A stretch of 64,000 nt of DNA. Source: Weizmannia acidilactici. GTDB taxonomy: Bacteria > Bacillota > Bacilli > Bacillales > Bacillaceae_C. Under the pieces are notes generated by a model that saw only the letters and a list, made by a program, of their open reading frames with translations, was not told where the DNA came from and searched no databases. The stretch spans positions 1 to 64,000 of the forward strand of contig NZ_BKZP01000010.1 of assembly GCF_008974185.1 (NCBI RefSeq), given 5' to 3'. The translations under genes were made by a program, and so were the position numbers. Positions 33,817 through 42,341 of this stretch are shown in pieces. Within the stretch, counting starts at the first letter, position 1, and the number at the start of each line of letters is the position of its first letter.

Positions 33817-34758
33817 TCAAAAATATTTTTTCTTCCAAAAAATGACAGCCGTTACACAGGAAAGTATCAATGAGGTCAGGAAAGCCATCCAGAAACCGTG
33901 CGCACTTGAATGCCATGGCATGCCTTGCAAGTTCATGCCGAAAAAACTGGAAACCATCGTCGGCAGTGACAGGATAATCGTGAAGGTTGTCAAAAATTTC
34001 ATTACAGCGTTCACGTTATTGGAAATGACTGACGCATACGCATCCATCATGCCGCTTAAAATGTTGCTGTGCACTTCACACATTTCAATCGCCTGTTTGA
34101 CCTCAATCATGACATCATCCAGCAGATCCATATCATCTTCATACACTTTCAAGAAATGCTGCCGCGTCATTTTTTCCATCACAATTTTGTTGGCTTTCAG
34201 AGAAGTGGTAAAATAAACGAGCGTTTTTTCGAGGCTCAGAAGTTCAAAAAGTTCTTCATTCCGCATCGACTCGTGCAGTTCGCGTTCGATCAGGCTCGAT
34301 CGGCGGTCAATATATTTCAAGTAATTCAAATAATAGCTTGCAATTTCATAAAGGATTTGAAGGGTAAATCTCGTTTTCATGTAGGAGTAAAATCCCCGTA
34401 CCCGCCTGTGGATAAATTTTCCGATTATCGGATTTTCCTGCAGGCAAACGGTAATGAAATAAAAAGGCGTGACGATAATCCCGAGCGGAATGGTATCATA
34501 CAGCGCGGAGTCCACATCGTCTTTTACCTTTACAGGAAGGCCGACAATGATTAAAATATCATCGTCTTCTTTTTCAATACGTGAGCGTTCGTCAACATCC
34601 AAAGGGTCTTTAATAAAATCAACCGGAATATTGGTTTGTTGTACGACCCAATTGATTTCTTCTTCTGTCGGATTCACAAGGTTCATCCAGCACCCTTTTG
34701 ACAAGGTGTCTATTTCTTGCAGTTTGCCGCTTTCATTCGTTAAATATATATTTAACAT
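33817..34758 (-). CDS. CorA-family magnesium/divalent cation channel
   Basis: A 313-aa pentameric ion channel: a large cytoplasmic N-terminal domain with long helices, then two C-terminal membrane segments. The signature GMN lies at the mouth of the pore (SFFGMNLQGMPWHSSAHGFW). ATG 34758 follows AGGAGGTGG; the open frame extends upstream without a better site. Mg2+, Co2+ or Ni2+ transport is possible. A tiny reading frame lies 42 bases upstream on the same strand. Confidence 0.92.
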   Translation of the reverse strand: MLNIYLTNESGKLQEIDTLSKGCWMNLVNPTEEEINWVVQQTNIPVDFIKDPLDVDERSRIEKEDDDILIIVGLPVKVKDDVDSALYDTIPLGIIVTPFYFITVCLQENPIIGKFIHRRVRGFYSYMKTRFTLQILYEIASYYLNYLKYIDRRSSLIERELHESMRNEELFELLSLEKTLVYFTTSLKANKIVMEKMTRQHFLKVYEDDMDLLDDVMIEVKQAIEMCEVHSNILSGMMDAYASVISNNVNAVMKFLTTFTIILSLPTMVSSFFGMNLQGMPWHSSAHGFWMAFLTSLILSCVTAVIFWKKKYF

Positions 34759-34800
34759 GCAGCCACCTCCTCTTGTATTTTGAGGAAGCTCATGCATACT

Positions 34801-34905
34801 TTACTCTTCCAGAGATTGATAACCTTTTGGATTTGATGAGGTCAGTATGAAGACTTCCTCTTGCGTATGTTTCATGTACGACCTCGGATGCGCGTCTGAA
34901 TCCAT
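34801..34905 (-). CDS. Possible 34-aa protein upstream of corA
   Basis: ATG 34905 has a strong AAGGAGATGAT 6-8 bases upstream. The frame reads MDSDAHPRSYMKHTQEEVF, then ILTSSNPKGYQSLEE and TAA. It is polar with no membrane segment. It may be a small protein or a translated leader of corA. The family is not recognised; the ribosome binding site is the main support. Confidence 0.45.
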   Translation of the reverse strand: MDSDAHPRSYMKHTQEEVFILTSSNPKGYQSLEE

Positions 34906-35061
34906 AAGTTATCATCTCCTTTTTTCCTTGTATGATGATTTGCGGCCGATTTCCGCAACCACCTTATTATACCACAATATAGTATGCGTGAATATGTCCG
35001 CCCGTTATTTTTTTGCTGGACAATTTTTCGTACTCCACGTCCAGGAAAAGTTTTTTTAAGT

Positions 35062-35107
35062 ATAAAAAAAGCAATATAACCGCACATCATGCCGATTATA
35101 TTGCTTT
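35062..35107 (-). terminator. Terminator of tRNA-Lys
   Basis: Minus-strand AAGCAATATAA / TTATATTGCTT hairpin with a run of T, just after the tRNA. Confidence 0.85.
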
Positions 35108-35111
35108 GCTA

Positions 35112-35184
35112 TGGGACATGAGGGGCTCGAACCCACGACCCGCTGATTAAGAGTCAGCTGCTCTCCCAACTGAGCTAATGTCCC
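35112..35184 (-). tRNA. tRNA-Lys (anticodon CTT)
   Basis: Cloverleaf of 73 nt on the minus strand: acceptor GGGACAT / ATGTCCC, D arm AGCTC / GAGC, anticodon stem GCTGA / TCAGC with loop CTCTTAA, T loop TTCGAGC. The anticodon is CTT. CCA is not encoded. Confidence 0.95.
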
Positions 35185-35200
35185 GCTGATGACAATAGAT

Positions 35201-35229
35201 ATATTAGCACAATTTCTGGATGCGGGCAA
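35201..35229 (-). promoter_or_regulatory. Promoter of tRNA-Lys
   Basis: Minus strand TTGCCC (35224-35229), 17-base spacer, TAATAT (35201-35206), 16 bases before the tRNA. The -35 lies in a GCGGGCA / TGCCCGC hairpin that may also end panF transcription. Confidence 0.7.
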
Positions 35230-35286
35230 GAATAAAATTTTTCCTGCCCGCCAACAGGTGTGAAATGGGTTTTCACTATTTAAGGC

Positions 35287-36735
35287 TCACTCCGTTTTTA
35301 CCGGAATGGCGGCTGCTTTATGTCTGAACAAGAGGCTTGCCGCGATAAATCCTGCGCATGAAATCAAAATCGGCAGCACGACCGTATGCATGCCGAACGG
35401 GTTCGGATGGAGCCGGTCAAACAAAATATAAGAGCCCATGCCAAGCACCATGGAAGCAACGGCGCCGTATTTGTTGCCTTTCTTCCAATACAGCCCGAAT
35501 ATCACCGGCCAAATAAATACGGATTCCAATCCGCCGAAGGAAAACAAATTGAGCCACACAATCAGGTTCGGCGGGCTGAGGGAGAGCAGTACAACAATGA
35601 TCCCCATCGCCGCGGTCACGCCGAAACTGGCCGCCTTGATATGTTTGATGGAAGCGTTTCGTTTCACATAATTTAAATAAATATCCTTCACAAGCGCGGA
35701 GCTGACCAAAATCAGTAGGGCATCAACAGTCGACATAATGGCAGCCATCGGGGCGGCGAGGACAATACCGGCAAAAAATGGCGGCAGCACCTTCATGGAC
35801 AAAAGCGGCATCACCGTATCCGGTATTTTCACGCCGGGCATGACGGCACGCGCCATAACACCGATTAAATGCATGCCGAGCATGATGAAGCCGACGACAA
35901 TGGTTCCAATGATAATTGCCCTGTGCATCGCCTGTGAATTTTTATAAGACATTGCGCGCACCGTAATTTGCGGCAAACCGGCCACACCGACTCCGACCAA
36001 AATCCAAAAGGACGATACGTATACAGGCTTGAGCCCATGGCCAACACCGAACGGGGTAATCAAATCCGGATTTTGCGCGGCTAGCTTGGTCATGATATGG
36101 TCCATGCCGCCGCCCGCTTTGACCGTAGCCACGAGTAAAATCAATGTCCCCGTAAACATCACAACGCCCTGGACCGCATCGGTAACCGCGACAGCCCTGA
36201 ATCCGCCGACAATCACAAATAAAGTGACCGAAGCGGCAAAAATCAACAGGGATGCCGTATACGACATACCGGTCAGCGATTCAACGAGCCGCGCGCCGCC
36301 GATCCACTGCGCCGTCATGGACGAAAAAAGGAAAATGATGATGCTTAAAGCCGATAAAATAACAACCGCATCGCTCTGGTAACGCCCTTTTAAAAAATCA
36401 ATCAACGTGACCGCTTCGTATTTACGCGCCATGATAGCAAATTTTTTCCCGAGCACCATCAGGACGAAATAGCCTGTTGAAAGTTGCGCCATGGCTAGCA
36501 GCACCCAGCCGAGCCCCTGCGTGTATGCCACGCCCGGTCCGCCGATGAAACTGCTCGCGCTTCCGTACGTTGCCACCATTGTCATTGCGAGGATAAAACC
36601 ACCTAGCTGCCGTTCCCCGAGAAAATACTCCTGTACAAAGGAGTGTGTTTTGATGACGTATTGATTGGCCCAGAAACCAACGGCAAAAATGGTAATAAGA
36701 AAAATAAGCAATGGGGTAATGACCGGCCAATTCAT
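35287..36735 (-). CDS. panF: Sodium:solute symporter, PanF-type (sodium/pantothenate)
   Basis: A 482-aa member of the SSS family with about 13 membrane segments. Family marks are FLGERQLGGFILAMTMVATY, SSFIGGPGVAYTQGLGWV, GGFRAVAVTDAVQGVVM and AAPMAAIMSTVDALLILVSS. It starts in an ATGA overlap with yhdT. The yhdT-panF pair is the arrangement known for pantothenate uptake, so that substrate is likely. An AbrB-type transporter gene precedes both. Confidence 0.88.
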   Translation of the reverse strand: MNWPVITPLLIFLITIFAVGFWANQYVIKTHSFVQEYFLGERQLGGFILAMTMVATYGSASSFIGGPGVAYTQGLGWVLLAMAQLSTGYFVLMVLGKKFAIMARKYEAVTLIDFLKGRYQSDAVVILSALSIIIFLFSSMTAQWIGGARLVESLTGMSYTASLLIFAASVTLFVIVGGFRAVAVTDAVQGVVMFTGTLILLVATVKAGGGMDHIMTKLAAQNPDLITPFGVGHGLKPVYVSSFWILVGVGVAGLPQITVRAMSYKNSQAMHRAIIIGTIVVGFIMLGMHLIGVMARAVMPGVKIPDTVMPLLSMKVLPPFFAGIVLAAPMAAIMSTVDALLILVSSALVKDIYLNYVKRNASIKHIKAASFGVTAAMGIIVVLLSLSPPNLIVWLNLFSFGGLESVFIWPVIFGLYWKKGNKYGAVASMVLGMGSYILFDRLHPNPFGMHTVVLPILISCAGFIAASLLFRHKAAAIPVKTE

Positions 36736-37016
36736 GGCTCGCCCCCCTTTTCGCCATCAAAAGGAATGTCACGGAAAAAGAATTTGACCAGTACGATGAC
36801 AAGCAGCGTGACAACGATGTATCCGGCAATGCAGCTGTAAAAAAACCATGCGGGCATCCCAAACACATAATGGAACGATTTTACGGGGCGCGAACCGAGC
36901 CCGTAAGCAAAACCGTACCACCATAAAAAATTAAACACGACAAGCCCGACGCCGATTAGAGCCTCCTTGTGCGCCTGTTTAAATCTTTTATCTTCTGTTT
37001 CCAGTCTTTTTTTCAA
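36732..37016 (-). CDS. yhdT: YhdT family membrane protein (DUF997)
   Basis: A 94-aa protein with two membrane segments (ALIGVGLVVFNFLWWYGFAY; SCIAGYIVVTLLVIVLVKFF) and the conserved FGMPAWFF between them. This small partner is regularly encoded just before panF. It overlaps both neighbours by 4 bases, so the three genes form one translationally coupled operon. Its biochemical role is not known. Confidence 0.9.
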   Translation of the reverse strand: MKKRLETEDKRFKQAHKEALIGVGLVVFNFLWWYGFAYGLGSRPVKSFHYVFGMPAWFFYSCIAGYIVVTLLVIVLVKFFFRDIPFDGEKGGEP

Positions 37017-38128
37017 GGTGTGCCTTCCTTTCCATTTACTTGTTTAGCCGCCGGTAGCCTGCGCTTAAACAGCCACCTTAATACGGGCGGCACCGCTGTT
37101 AAAATGAAGAAAATCCGGAACATTTGATAGGATGAAACAACCGATAGATTCGCATGGACTTCCTGCGCCAAAAGCCCCATCTGGTCCATCCCCCCTGGCG
37201 CAACGCTCAGGAAACTTGTTACCACTGACGCTCCGTATAATTTTACAAGAATAAATCCGAGAAAAAATGAAGCCGTGATTAACCCGGCGCCCGTTAAGAT
37301 AGAGAGGGAACTGACCCTTGCTTTATTTTTCAATTGTTCCGGTTTCATCATCAATCCGAGGTAAGCGCCCATTAAGATTTGTGAAATATCAATGAACAAT
37401 TGCGGCAAACGGCTTCCACCGACCCCGGCGAGATTCAGCAGGCAGGTGGCAAGAATCGGCCCGAGCAGGAAAGGTGTCGGCAGTTTCAATTTTTTCCCGA
37501 GCATACCGAAGACGGTGCACATAACGGCAAAAAGGAAAATATTCGGGGACAGGTCATGCCAGCTGCCAGCTGTATGCCGAACGGCTTCCCCTGTGCCCGG
37601 GCCATGAAAAAGCGGGCTAAACACAAGGAGCGGGATGCAAAACACAATCATGAGCAGCCTTGTCACCTGGATAAAGGTCACCACGGTCAGGTCAATGCCT
37701 TTCATTTCTTCCGCCAATGTGACCATTTGTGATAAGCCGCCCGGTATGCTGCCGGTTAAAATCGTCGGATAGTTGATTCCGGTCGCTTTCGACACCACCC
37801 AGGCAAAAGCGGCGCTCGCAAGCAGCAAAAGCACCGTAACGGAAAGCATGAGCGGCAGCTGCAGCACCATTTCCTTGATCGCCTGCTTCGTAAAAGACAG
37901 CCCGATCGTATAGCCTACAATAATAAGCCCTGCATTACGCAACTGTTGCGGCCAGTACAGCCTCACCTTTCCGATCCGCGAACCGGCCATGACGGCGGCC
38001 AAAGATCCAAGCAACCACGGAAGCGGCAGATGGATAAGGCTGAACAAATAACCGCCTATAAGTGACCAGGCAAGCGTGAAAAGGATCCTTGCCGCCAGAT
38101 GTTCCCCGTTGAAATACAGCGATTTCAT
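37013..38128 (-). CDS. AbrB-type membrane transporter family protein (PF05145)
   Basis: A 371-aa protein with about 10 membrane segments built from two related halves. Each half carries a Pro/Gly motif: LPLPWLLGSL and SIPGGLSQMVTL in the first, LPTPFLLGPI and SVAPGGMDQMGLL in the second. Despite the AbrB label these are membrane proteins, sometimes tied to export of small organic molecules; the substrate is unknown. It is first in the operon with yhdT and panF. Confidence 0.85.
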   Translation of the reverse strand: MKSLYFNGEHLAARILFTLAWSLIGGYLFSLIHLPLPWLLGSLAAVMAGSRIGKVRLYWPQQLRNAGLIIVGYTIGLSFTKQAIKEMVLQLPLMLSVTVLLLLASAAFAWVVSKATGINYPTILTGSIPGGLSQMVTLAEEMKGIDLTVVTFIQVTRLLMIVFCIPLLVFSPLFHGPGTGEAVRHTAGSWHDLSPNIFLFAVMCTVFGMLGKKLKLPTPFLLGPILATCLLNLAGVGGSRLPQLFIDISQILMGAYLGLMMKPEQLKNKARVSSLSILTGAGLITASFFLGFILVKLYGASVVTSFLSVAPGGMDQMGLLAQEVHANLSVVSSYQMFRIFFILTAVPPVLRWLFKRRLPAAKQVNGKEGTP

Positions 38129-38215
38129 TCCATCACTCTTTCATTCTATTTCTGTTTTCATCTTAAAACTTGTTGGCGATTTTTTCAATTCTAACCAAAA
38201 TTGGACATGTAAAAT

Positions 38216-38265
38216 CAAAAAAGCGCCTGTTTTCGGCAGATGCTGGCACTGCCGAAAACAGGCGC
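38216..38265 (-). terminator. Strong terminator of galU
   Basis: A 17-bp perfect stem (GCGCCTGTTTTCGGCAG and its complement) with a 9-base loop, then TTTTTTG on the minus strand. Confidence 0.95.
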
Positions 38266-38319
38266 CGATCGGTTACCGGGAAAACCGCAGGATGAGCGGC
38301 GGATAACAATCCATAGCCT

Positions 38320-39204
38320 TTATATAAGATGGTTTTTGATTTTCAACTGTAAATCTTCGAGATACTTGAGCAGTTCATCCCGCAGATCGTCGCGGGTGAG
38401 CGCCATTTCAATCGTTGATTTGATAAAGCCGAACTTTTCTCCGACATCGTAGCGCTTCCCATCATATGCATAAGCATACACTTTTTGGATGCCATTCAGT
38501 TTTTCAATGGCATCGGTTAGCTGAATTTCGCCCCCGGAGCCGACCTGCTGCAGTTCTAGGAAATTAAAGACTTCCGGCGTTAAAATATAGCGCCCGATAA
38601 TCGCCACATTGGACGGTGCCTCTTCCACTTTCGGCTTTTCGACAAAGCCTTTCACGTCGTACAAACGACCCTTTTGGCCGAGCGGGTCAATGATGCCGTA
38701 GCGGTCCGTTTCTTCCCTTGGCACTTCCATGACCGCAATCACACTTGACTGGACTTCTTCAAATACATCTATCATTTGTTTTAAACAAGGCGGTTCGGCC
38801 TGAATGATATCGTCGCCAAGCAGCACCGCAAACGGTTCATTCCCGATAAATTTGCGCGCACACCAAATGGCATGCCCCAGCCCTTTAGGTTCTTTTTGCC
38901 GGATATAATGGATATCCACTTCGGCAGGCTGACGCACTTTTTCAAGCAGATCGAATTTTTCTTTTGCAATCAAATTATCTTCCAATTCAAAAGCATGGTC
39001 AAAATGATCTTCAATCGCCCGTTTTCCTTTCCCGGTTACGATGATGATGTCTTCAATGCCCGAGTCTATTGCCTCTTCCACAATATATTGGATCGTAGGC
39101 TTGTCGACAATCGGAAGCATTTCTTTCGGCATCGCCTTTGTTGCAGGCAGAAAACGTGTGCCTAAACCGGCTGCCGGGATAATCGCCTTTTTGATTTTCT
39201 GCAT
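38320..39204 (-). CDS. galU: UTP--glucose-1-phosphate uridylyltransferase
   Basis: Makes UDP-glucose for wall teichoic acid, glycolipid and exopolysaccharide synthesis. It has 294 aa, the usual length, with the nucleotide-binding start [44 protein letters not shown] and [11 protein letters not shown]-like [20 protein letters not shown] 39204 follows AGAGGTGAT. It is monocistronic. In Bacillus the orthologue is also called gtaB. Confidence 0.95.
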   Translation of the reverse strand: MQKIKKAIIPAAGLGTRFLPATKAMPKEMLPIVDKPTIQYIVEEAIDSGIEDIIIVTGKGKRAIEDHFDHAFELEDNLIAKEKFDLLEKVRQPAEVDIHYIRQKEPKGLGHAIWCARKFIGNEPFAVLLGDDIIQAEPPCLKQMIDVFEEVQSSVIAVMEVPREETDRYGIIDPLGQKGRLYDVKGFVEKPKVEEAPSNVAIIGRYILTPEVFNFLELQQVGSGGEIQLTDAIEKLNGIQKVYAYAYDGKRYDVGEKFGFIKSTIEMALTRDDLRDELLKYLEDLQLKIKNHLI

Positions 39205-39269
39205 ATTTCTATCACCTCTTTGTTAAACAATCCCCACTTTCGAATGGGGTGGCGCTTCTCTTTTTCAGA

Positions 39270-40724
39270 CTAATTTACGCAAAGCTTTTCCAATTTATGC
39301 ATGACTCTTGGGAGCAGTTGGGAAAAATCATGTGCTGTGAGCGTTGCAGCGCCGTTTTCCCGGATCCAAAGGTCTGCGCAGGCGCCGTGTATGTAAACGG
39401 CATTCGCAACCGCTTCTTTGATGTTATCATGCGTACATATATTTGCCAAGAGCATGCCTGTCAGTGTATCTCCGCTTCCACCTTTTGCCAGGCTGCCGTT
39501 GCCGGTCGGGTTTACAATGCCGCTGCCGTCCGGAAAAGCAATAACCGTGTACTGTCCTTTCAATACGACAACAACGCCCTGTTCCCGTGCATAAGCTGAA
39601 GCAAGCCGGATCCGGTCGGCCGCAATGGTTTTAGAAGGTATATCTATCATACGCGAAAATTCTCCCGGGTGCGGCGTTACAATCACTGGTGCCGTCCTTT
39701 TCGGGTACGTCCTTTTGCTTAACGCCCCTGCATCAAGCACGACCGGCAACGGTTCTTGAAATGCAGCAGCAATAAAGGCTTCAAACGCCTCATTCGGTTC
39801 AATCCCCGGACCGATGGCAATCCCGGCAAATTTTTGGCCAAGGTCTCCGATTTTCTTTGAAAAATCCCTTTGAATATAAGTTGCTTCCGGTACGAGCGCG
39901 GCGATTACATTTTTGGCGCCGCTTTCCGTAAATACCGACAGCTTTCCAATGCCCATCCGCATGGCGCCGATTGCAGCCAGTGCCGCGCTGCCCGGCATAT
40001 CATCGCTCCCGGCAACCAAAAGCCCTGTGCCGTATGTACCTTTATGTACATTGCCGTCCCGTTTCGGCAGCGTGCGGGCAACATCCTCTTCCGTCCACAC
40101 CTTCCATGTGGAAGTCTGCGGCAAACCGATATCAATAACCCGGGTCTCCCCAAAATAATCGGAAGAAGGGAATAAAAAACTTGACGGCTTAAACCCGTGT
40201 AGCGAAAATGTGTAATCCGCACGAACCGCGTGTTCATCCGCCTCGCCCGTATCGCTCGCCGCACCCGTCGGCACATCAATCGCCACAACTTTCGCACCTT
40301 GCGCATTGATCCATTTTGTGACATCCTTTAGCTCCCCCCTTAACGGAAGCTTCACACCGACGCCGAGCAGCCCGTCAATGATCCAGTCGTATTTTTTTCC
40401 TTGGCCAAAAGGGGTCTCTTCAAAGCCGCACGCTTTAAAATAGGAAAAATGCTGTGAAGCTTCTTTTGTTTGCGGCAGCCCTAACGGAAAAATCAAGTCC
40501 GCTTTGTATCCGTTCAGCTTTAAATAACGAGCAAGCACGATCCCGTCGCCGCCGTTGTTTCCTTCGCCGGAAAGGATGGCAACGTCTTCCTCTTTCGAAA
40601 GCAACGGGGCGAGTTCCCGGTACAAGCCGCTCCCGGCATTTTCCATCAACGCAAACGTTTCCATTCCTAAAGAAGCAGCCAATTGATCCGCCTCTTTGAG
40701 TTCCCTGCTTGTATAAATATACAT
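39270..40724 (-). CDS. nnr: Bifunctional NAD(P)H-hydrate repair enzyme (epimerase + dehydratase)
   Basis: Repairs damaged NAD(P)H. The 484-aa fusion has an N-terminal YjeF_N epimerase domain (1-205: SGEGNNGGDGIVLARYL, WIIDGLLGVGVKLPL, AIDVPTG). The C-terminal ribokinase-like NAD(P)HX dehydratase domain (about 220-484) shows YGTGLLVAGSDDMPGSA, VVLDAGALS, VTPHPGEFSR and the active-site AKGGSGDTLTGML. The start is ATG 40724 behind GGAGGTG. B. subtilis keeps the two activities apart; fusion is common elsewhere. Confidence 0.93.
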   Translation of the reverse strand: MYIYTSRELKEADQLAASLGMETFALMENAGSGLYRELAPLLSKEEDVAILSGEGNNGGDGIVLARYLKLNGYKADLIFPLGLPQTKEASQHFSYFKACGFEETPFGQGKKYDWIIDGLLGVGVKLPLRGELKDVTKWINAQGAKVVAIDVPTGAASDTGEADEHAVRADYTFSLHGFKPSSFLFPSSDYFGETRVIDIGLPQTSTWKVWTEEDVARTLPKRDGNVHKGTYGTGLLVAGSDDMPGSAALAAIGAMRMGIGKLSVFTESGAKNVIAALVPEATYIQRDFSKKIGDLGQKFAGIAIGPGIEPNEAFEAFIAAAFQEPLPVVLDAGALSKRTYPKRTAPVIVTPHPGEFSRMIDIPSKTIAADRIRLASAYAREQGVVVVLKGQYTVIAFPDGSGIVNPTGNGSLAKGGSGDTLTGMLLANICTHDNIKEAVANAVYIHGACADLWIRENGAATLTAHDFSQLLPRVMHKLEKLCVN

Positions 40725-40872
40725 CAGTACACACCTCCATCCCGATAGTTTTATTGTAACACTGGCAGCGCGCAGGAACATAAAATTTGCGATTTTAGAA
40801 TCCTTTTCTTGTTTTGTACGTATGTATTTGAAGGAATGCTTTTGATAAGATTTTAGAAAAGGGGTGCAATGA

Positions 40873-41292
40873 ATGAAACGGACCGGTGAAATCGTGCTGA
40901 GTGTGATTGGGGCGATCTTAAACGGGCTTGCCGCGCTGATGGTGATTTTTGTCGCGGCTGTGCTGAAAAACCAGGATTTTGTAAACCAATTTCAAAAGGA
41001 AATCAATAACGAACCCGCTTTGCAGCAAGCCGACGTTCAAAAAGCATTGGATACGTTCCAGGCACTCGGCTGGGGCCTTGCGGTAATCCTTGCCATCGGC
41101 ATGGTGCTCGGCATTGTTGCAGCTGTAAAACTAAGGGGCAATAAAGGCCCAAAACTGGCAGGCATTTTGCTGATTATCGGGGCTTTGCTCATGTTCTTTT
41201 TTTCCATCGGGATCGGCTGGCTTCCGGCATTGCTTTATCTGATCGCCGGCACTATGAGCCTTGTACGAAAAGTGCCGAAAGCAATTGATTAA
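40873..41292 (+). CDS. DUF4064 membrane protein
   Basis: A 139-aa protein with four hydrophobic segments (residues 5-30, 66-86, 95-113, 115-132) and a polar loop after the first (NEPALQQADVQKALDTFQAL). This is the layout of DUF4064 proteins, whose role is unknown. ATG 40873 follows AAAAGGGGTG. It is divergent from nnr and has its own terminator. Confidence 0.8.
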   Translation: MKRTGEIVLSVIGAILNGLAALMVIFVAAVLKNQDFVNQFQKEINNEPALQQADVQKALDTFQALGWGLAVILAIGMVLGIVAAVKLRGNKGPKLAGILLIIGALLMFFFSIGIGWLPALLYLIAGTMSLVRKVPKAID

Positions 41293-41300
41293 CGGGACAT

Positions 41301-41335
41301 AAGCCTTTCTTTCTTAAAGGGGAAAGGCTTTTTTC
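41301..41335 (+). terminator. Terminator of the DUF4064 gene
   Basis: AAGCCTTTC / GAAAGGCTT hairpin followed by TTTTT. Confidence 0.85.
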
Positions 41336-41445
41336 CATATTCCCCGGCAAATATGATAGAATAGAAACAAATATCGTTTCAATATTCCGCCATCAAGGAA
41401 ACCTGTTTGCAGCCGATCGATTATTCTTAAAGGAGATGGAGAAAG

Positions 41446-42225
41446 ATGGGTTTATTGCATAAAGGTGTAACGATTTTGGCATTTGATGAAACGTACGACG
41501 ACCAGAAAACAGTCCAGTCTTTTACACATGAAACCATTAATCTAAAAAACTTGCACCATACGAATCTTTTTTGCGAAGAAGATTCCCTCCGCAAAATTGA
41601 AGCCGCACTGAAACGCCGTACGCAAAGGGGCATTACTTTTCTCGGCAGCGGCAACTACCACTATGTTTCTTCTCTGCTTTTAAAAGAGGCGCCAAAGCCT
41701 TTCACCCTTGTGCTGTTCGACAATCATCCCGACATGGATAACGGTTTTGAACAAAAAATGCTCTCATGCGGGTCTTGGGTCTCTTACGCCCTGAAAACCA
41801 ACCCGCTTCTTGAAAAAGTGGTCATGATCGGACCGACTTCGATTCAAGCACACTTTCGCCCTCCGTATTCCGTCCAAATTTTCCCTTTTACGAAACAGCA
41901 TCATGAAGACCGTAATTTGGTTTTATCAGCCATCCATACCGATATGACCTACATCAGCATTGATAAAGATGTCCTTGATCCGGATTTTGCCGAAACAAAC
42001 TGGGACCAGGGCGTAATGGACAAGCAGGAACTATTTTCGTATATAGCAGCTATTCTCGAAGAAAAACAGGTTTTCGGCATTGATATATGCGGGGAAACCC
42101 CAGTCTCACCAGCCGAACGCTTTTTGCCGCATGCTTCCGGCATCATCCGTAAAAATGATGCGGTCAACGCAGAAATATTGGCACTGTGCCTGCAGGCGGA
42201 ACCCCGACACGTTGTTGGTGCATAA
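41446..42225 (+). CDS. Arginase/agmatinase-fold protein, divergent
   Basis: A 259-aa protein keeping the two-manganese ligands of ureohydrolases: His72 in GSGNYHY, Asp92, His94 and Asp96 in LFDNHPDMD, and two Asp in YISIDKDVLDP. It is shorter than true arginases (about 300 aa) and the flanking sequence is divergent, so the substrate is uncertain. Arginase, agmatinase and formiminoglutamase are all possible relatives. ATG 41446 follows AAAGGAGATGG. It precedes hom-thrC-thrB but has a separate intergenic region. Confidence 0.8.
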   Translation: MGLLHKGVTILAFDETYDDQKTVQSFTHETINLKNLHHTNLFCEEDSLRKIEAALKRRTQRGITFLGSGNYHYVSSLLLKEAPKPFTLVLFDNHPDMDNGFEQKMLSCGSWVSYALKTNPLLEKVVMIGPTSIQAHFRPPYSVQIFPFTKQHHEDRNLVLSAIHTDMTYISIDKDVLDPDFAETNWDQGVMDKQELFSYIAAILEEKQVFGIDICGETPVSPAERFLPHASGIIRKNDAVNAEILALCLQAEPRHVVGA

Positions 42226-42256
42226 AAATTTTTCCTACTTTTTTAAAAAGAAAGTC

Positions 42257-42285
42257 TTGATCTTCCTCTTTAATCATGTTTTAAT
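42257..42285 (+). promoter_or_regulatory. Possible promoter of hom-thrC-thrB
   Basis: TTGATC, 17-base spacer, TTTAAT, about 57 bases before hom. No T-box or other leader structure was seen. Confidence 0.4.
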
Positions 42286-42341
42286 GTCTACTATACAAAG
42301 ACATTTGTTCTCTTCAAAAATACATAAAGAGGTGTGATCAA

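Noticed and set aside
33785-33844. 19-codon frame starting ATGCAAAAACATCTCC with AAGGAGATG before it
   Set aside because: It is the corA terminator hairpin read on the other strand.
35223-35253. Hairpin after panF as a full terminator
   Set aside because: The GCGGGCA / TGCCCGC stem has no T run; it overlaps the tRNA-Lys promoter, so I noted it there only.
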